Origin: DAOPYU01 sp942493245
GTDB taxonomy: Bacteria; Sumerlaeota; Sumerlaeia; UBA8349
Reading direction: 5' to 3'
Length of the DNA: 64,000 bases
Assembly (NCBI GenBank): GCA_942493245.1
Contig: OW818685.1
Location: 5,828,001 to 5,892,000 of the forward strand
The translations under genes were made by a program, and so were the position numbers. This document shows, piece after piece, positions 63,912 through 64,000 of this stretch. How positions within the stretch are numbered: position 1 is the first letter of the stretch; each line of letters begins with the position of its first letter. The notes beneath the pieces were generated by a model that was not told the origin of the DNA, did not search any database, and was given only the letters and a program-made list of their open reading frames with translations.

Positions 63912-64000
63912 ACCTTTCGGAACTCCTTGTATTTCTGACGGCGATCTTTTACGGGTGGTGTACCTCCAGAATGCTTTGGAGTTCGCATCGAATAATGGGG
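63908..64000 (+). CDS. start of a hydrophobic protein, cut by the window end
   Basis: The ATG overlaps the preceding stop. The 31 codons available begin MNLSELLVFLTAIFYGW, likely a signal or membrane helix. Nothing more can be said. Confidence 0.5.
   Translation, partial: MNLSELLVFLTAIFYGWCTSRMLWSSHRIMG

Overview
The window is GC-rich DNA from a Gram-negative-type bacterium. Outer-membrane-style lipoproteins, Tat-like signals on sugar-isomerase-fold proteins, a mandelate-racemase-family enzyme, leucine-rich repeats of the type common in PVC bacteria, and many families of dispersed intergenic palindromes fit a Planctomycetes/Verrucomicrobia/Kiritimatiellota or Sumerlaeota/Hydrogenedentota-like lineage. 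The sequence alone does not settle the phylum. rnpB, fusA, uvrC, argB, coaD and two serine tRNAs show this is chromosome, not plasmid or phage.

Layout. 1-3.65 kb is an AT-richer accessory island: a truncated four-helix-bundle gene with a 9-bp periodic array in front of it, a frameshifted excisionase-like HTH gene, then an overlapping cassette of cytosine methyltransferase, EcoRII-type endonuclease and Vsr repair nuclease. 3.7-15.2 kb is housekeeping: uvrC, a DHH phosphoesterase, argB, a NifU-domain protein, a diguanylate cyclase, a sigma-54 activator, rnpB and fusA. 15.8-22.4 kb is a BlaI/BlaR-like operon whose receptor is a 2041-residue M56 metallopeptidase carrying a duplicated large domain and C-terminal leucine-rich repeats; its promoter is bracketed by two TCTA-N6-TAGA dyads. 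22.9-28.3 kb holds a hybrid histidine kinase, a secreted TIM-barrel isomerase-like protein, a lipoprotein and a DinB-like protein. 28.9-36.3 kb carries three chemoreceptors, two of them with nearly identical signalling halves. 37-42.6 kb holds an MFS carrier, an FmdB-type zinc ribbon, a secreted beta-propeller, an overlapping ubiE-ubiX pair and a lipoprotein esterase. 43.1-49.5 kb has two tandem paralogous secreted proteins of unknown function, an FHA-GAF-sigma54 activator, a small membrane protein and a LysM-M23 lipoprotein. 49.8-56.7 kb has two tRNA-Ser genes, coaD, an apparently inactive rhomboid, a Tat-signal enolase-superfamily enzyme, a second TIM-barrel protein and a ferredoxin-nitroreductase. 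57-64 kb has a GxxExxY gene among palindromes, a GntP permease, an HTH gene with an 11-bp repeat array, a DUF4870 protein, an NAD-kinase-like protein followed by a ketosynthase lacking its catalytic triad, and a broken MNT-HEPN pair.

How things connect. The BlaI-type repressor and M56 receptor should form one proteolytic sensing circuit. The methyltransferase, endonuclease and Vsr form one restriction and mismatch-repair cassette. The ubiE-ubiX overlap points to quinone synthesis. The secreted isomerase-like, enolase-like and propeller proteins, with the GntP carrier, suggest sugar or sugar-acid utilisation, but they are not one operon. No CheA/CheW genes accompany the chemoreceptors here. 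At least eight families of short dispersed repeats occupy the intergenic gaps; one has also entered the coding sequence of the M56 receptor. The best candidates for an undescribed system are the BlaI/M56-LRR receptor operon and the NAD-kinase-like/inactive-ketosynthase pair.
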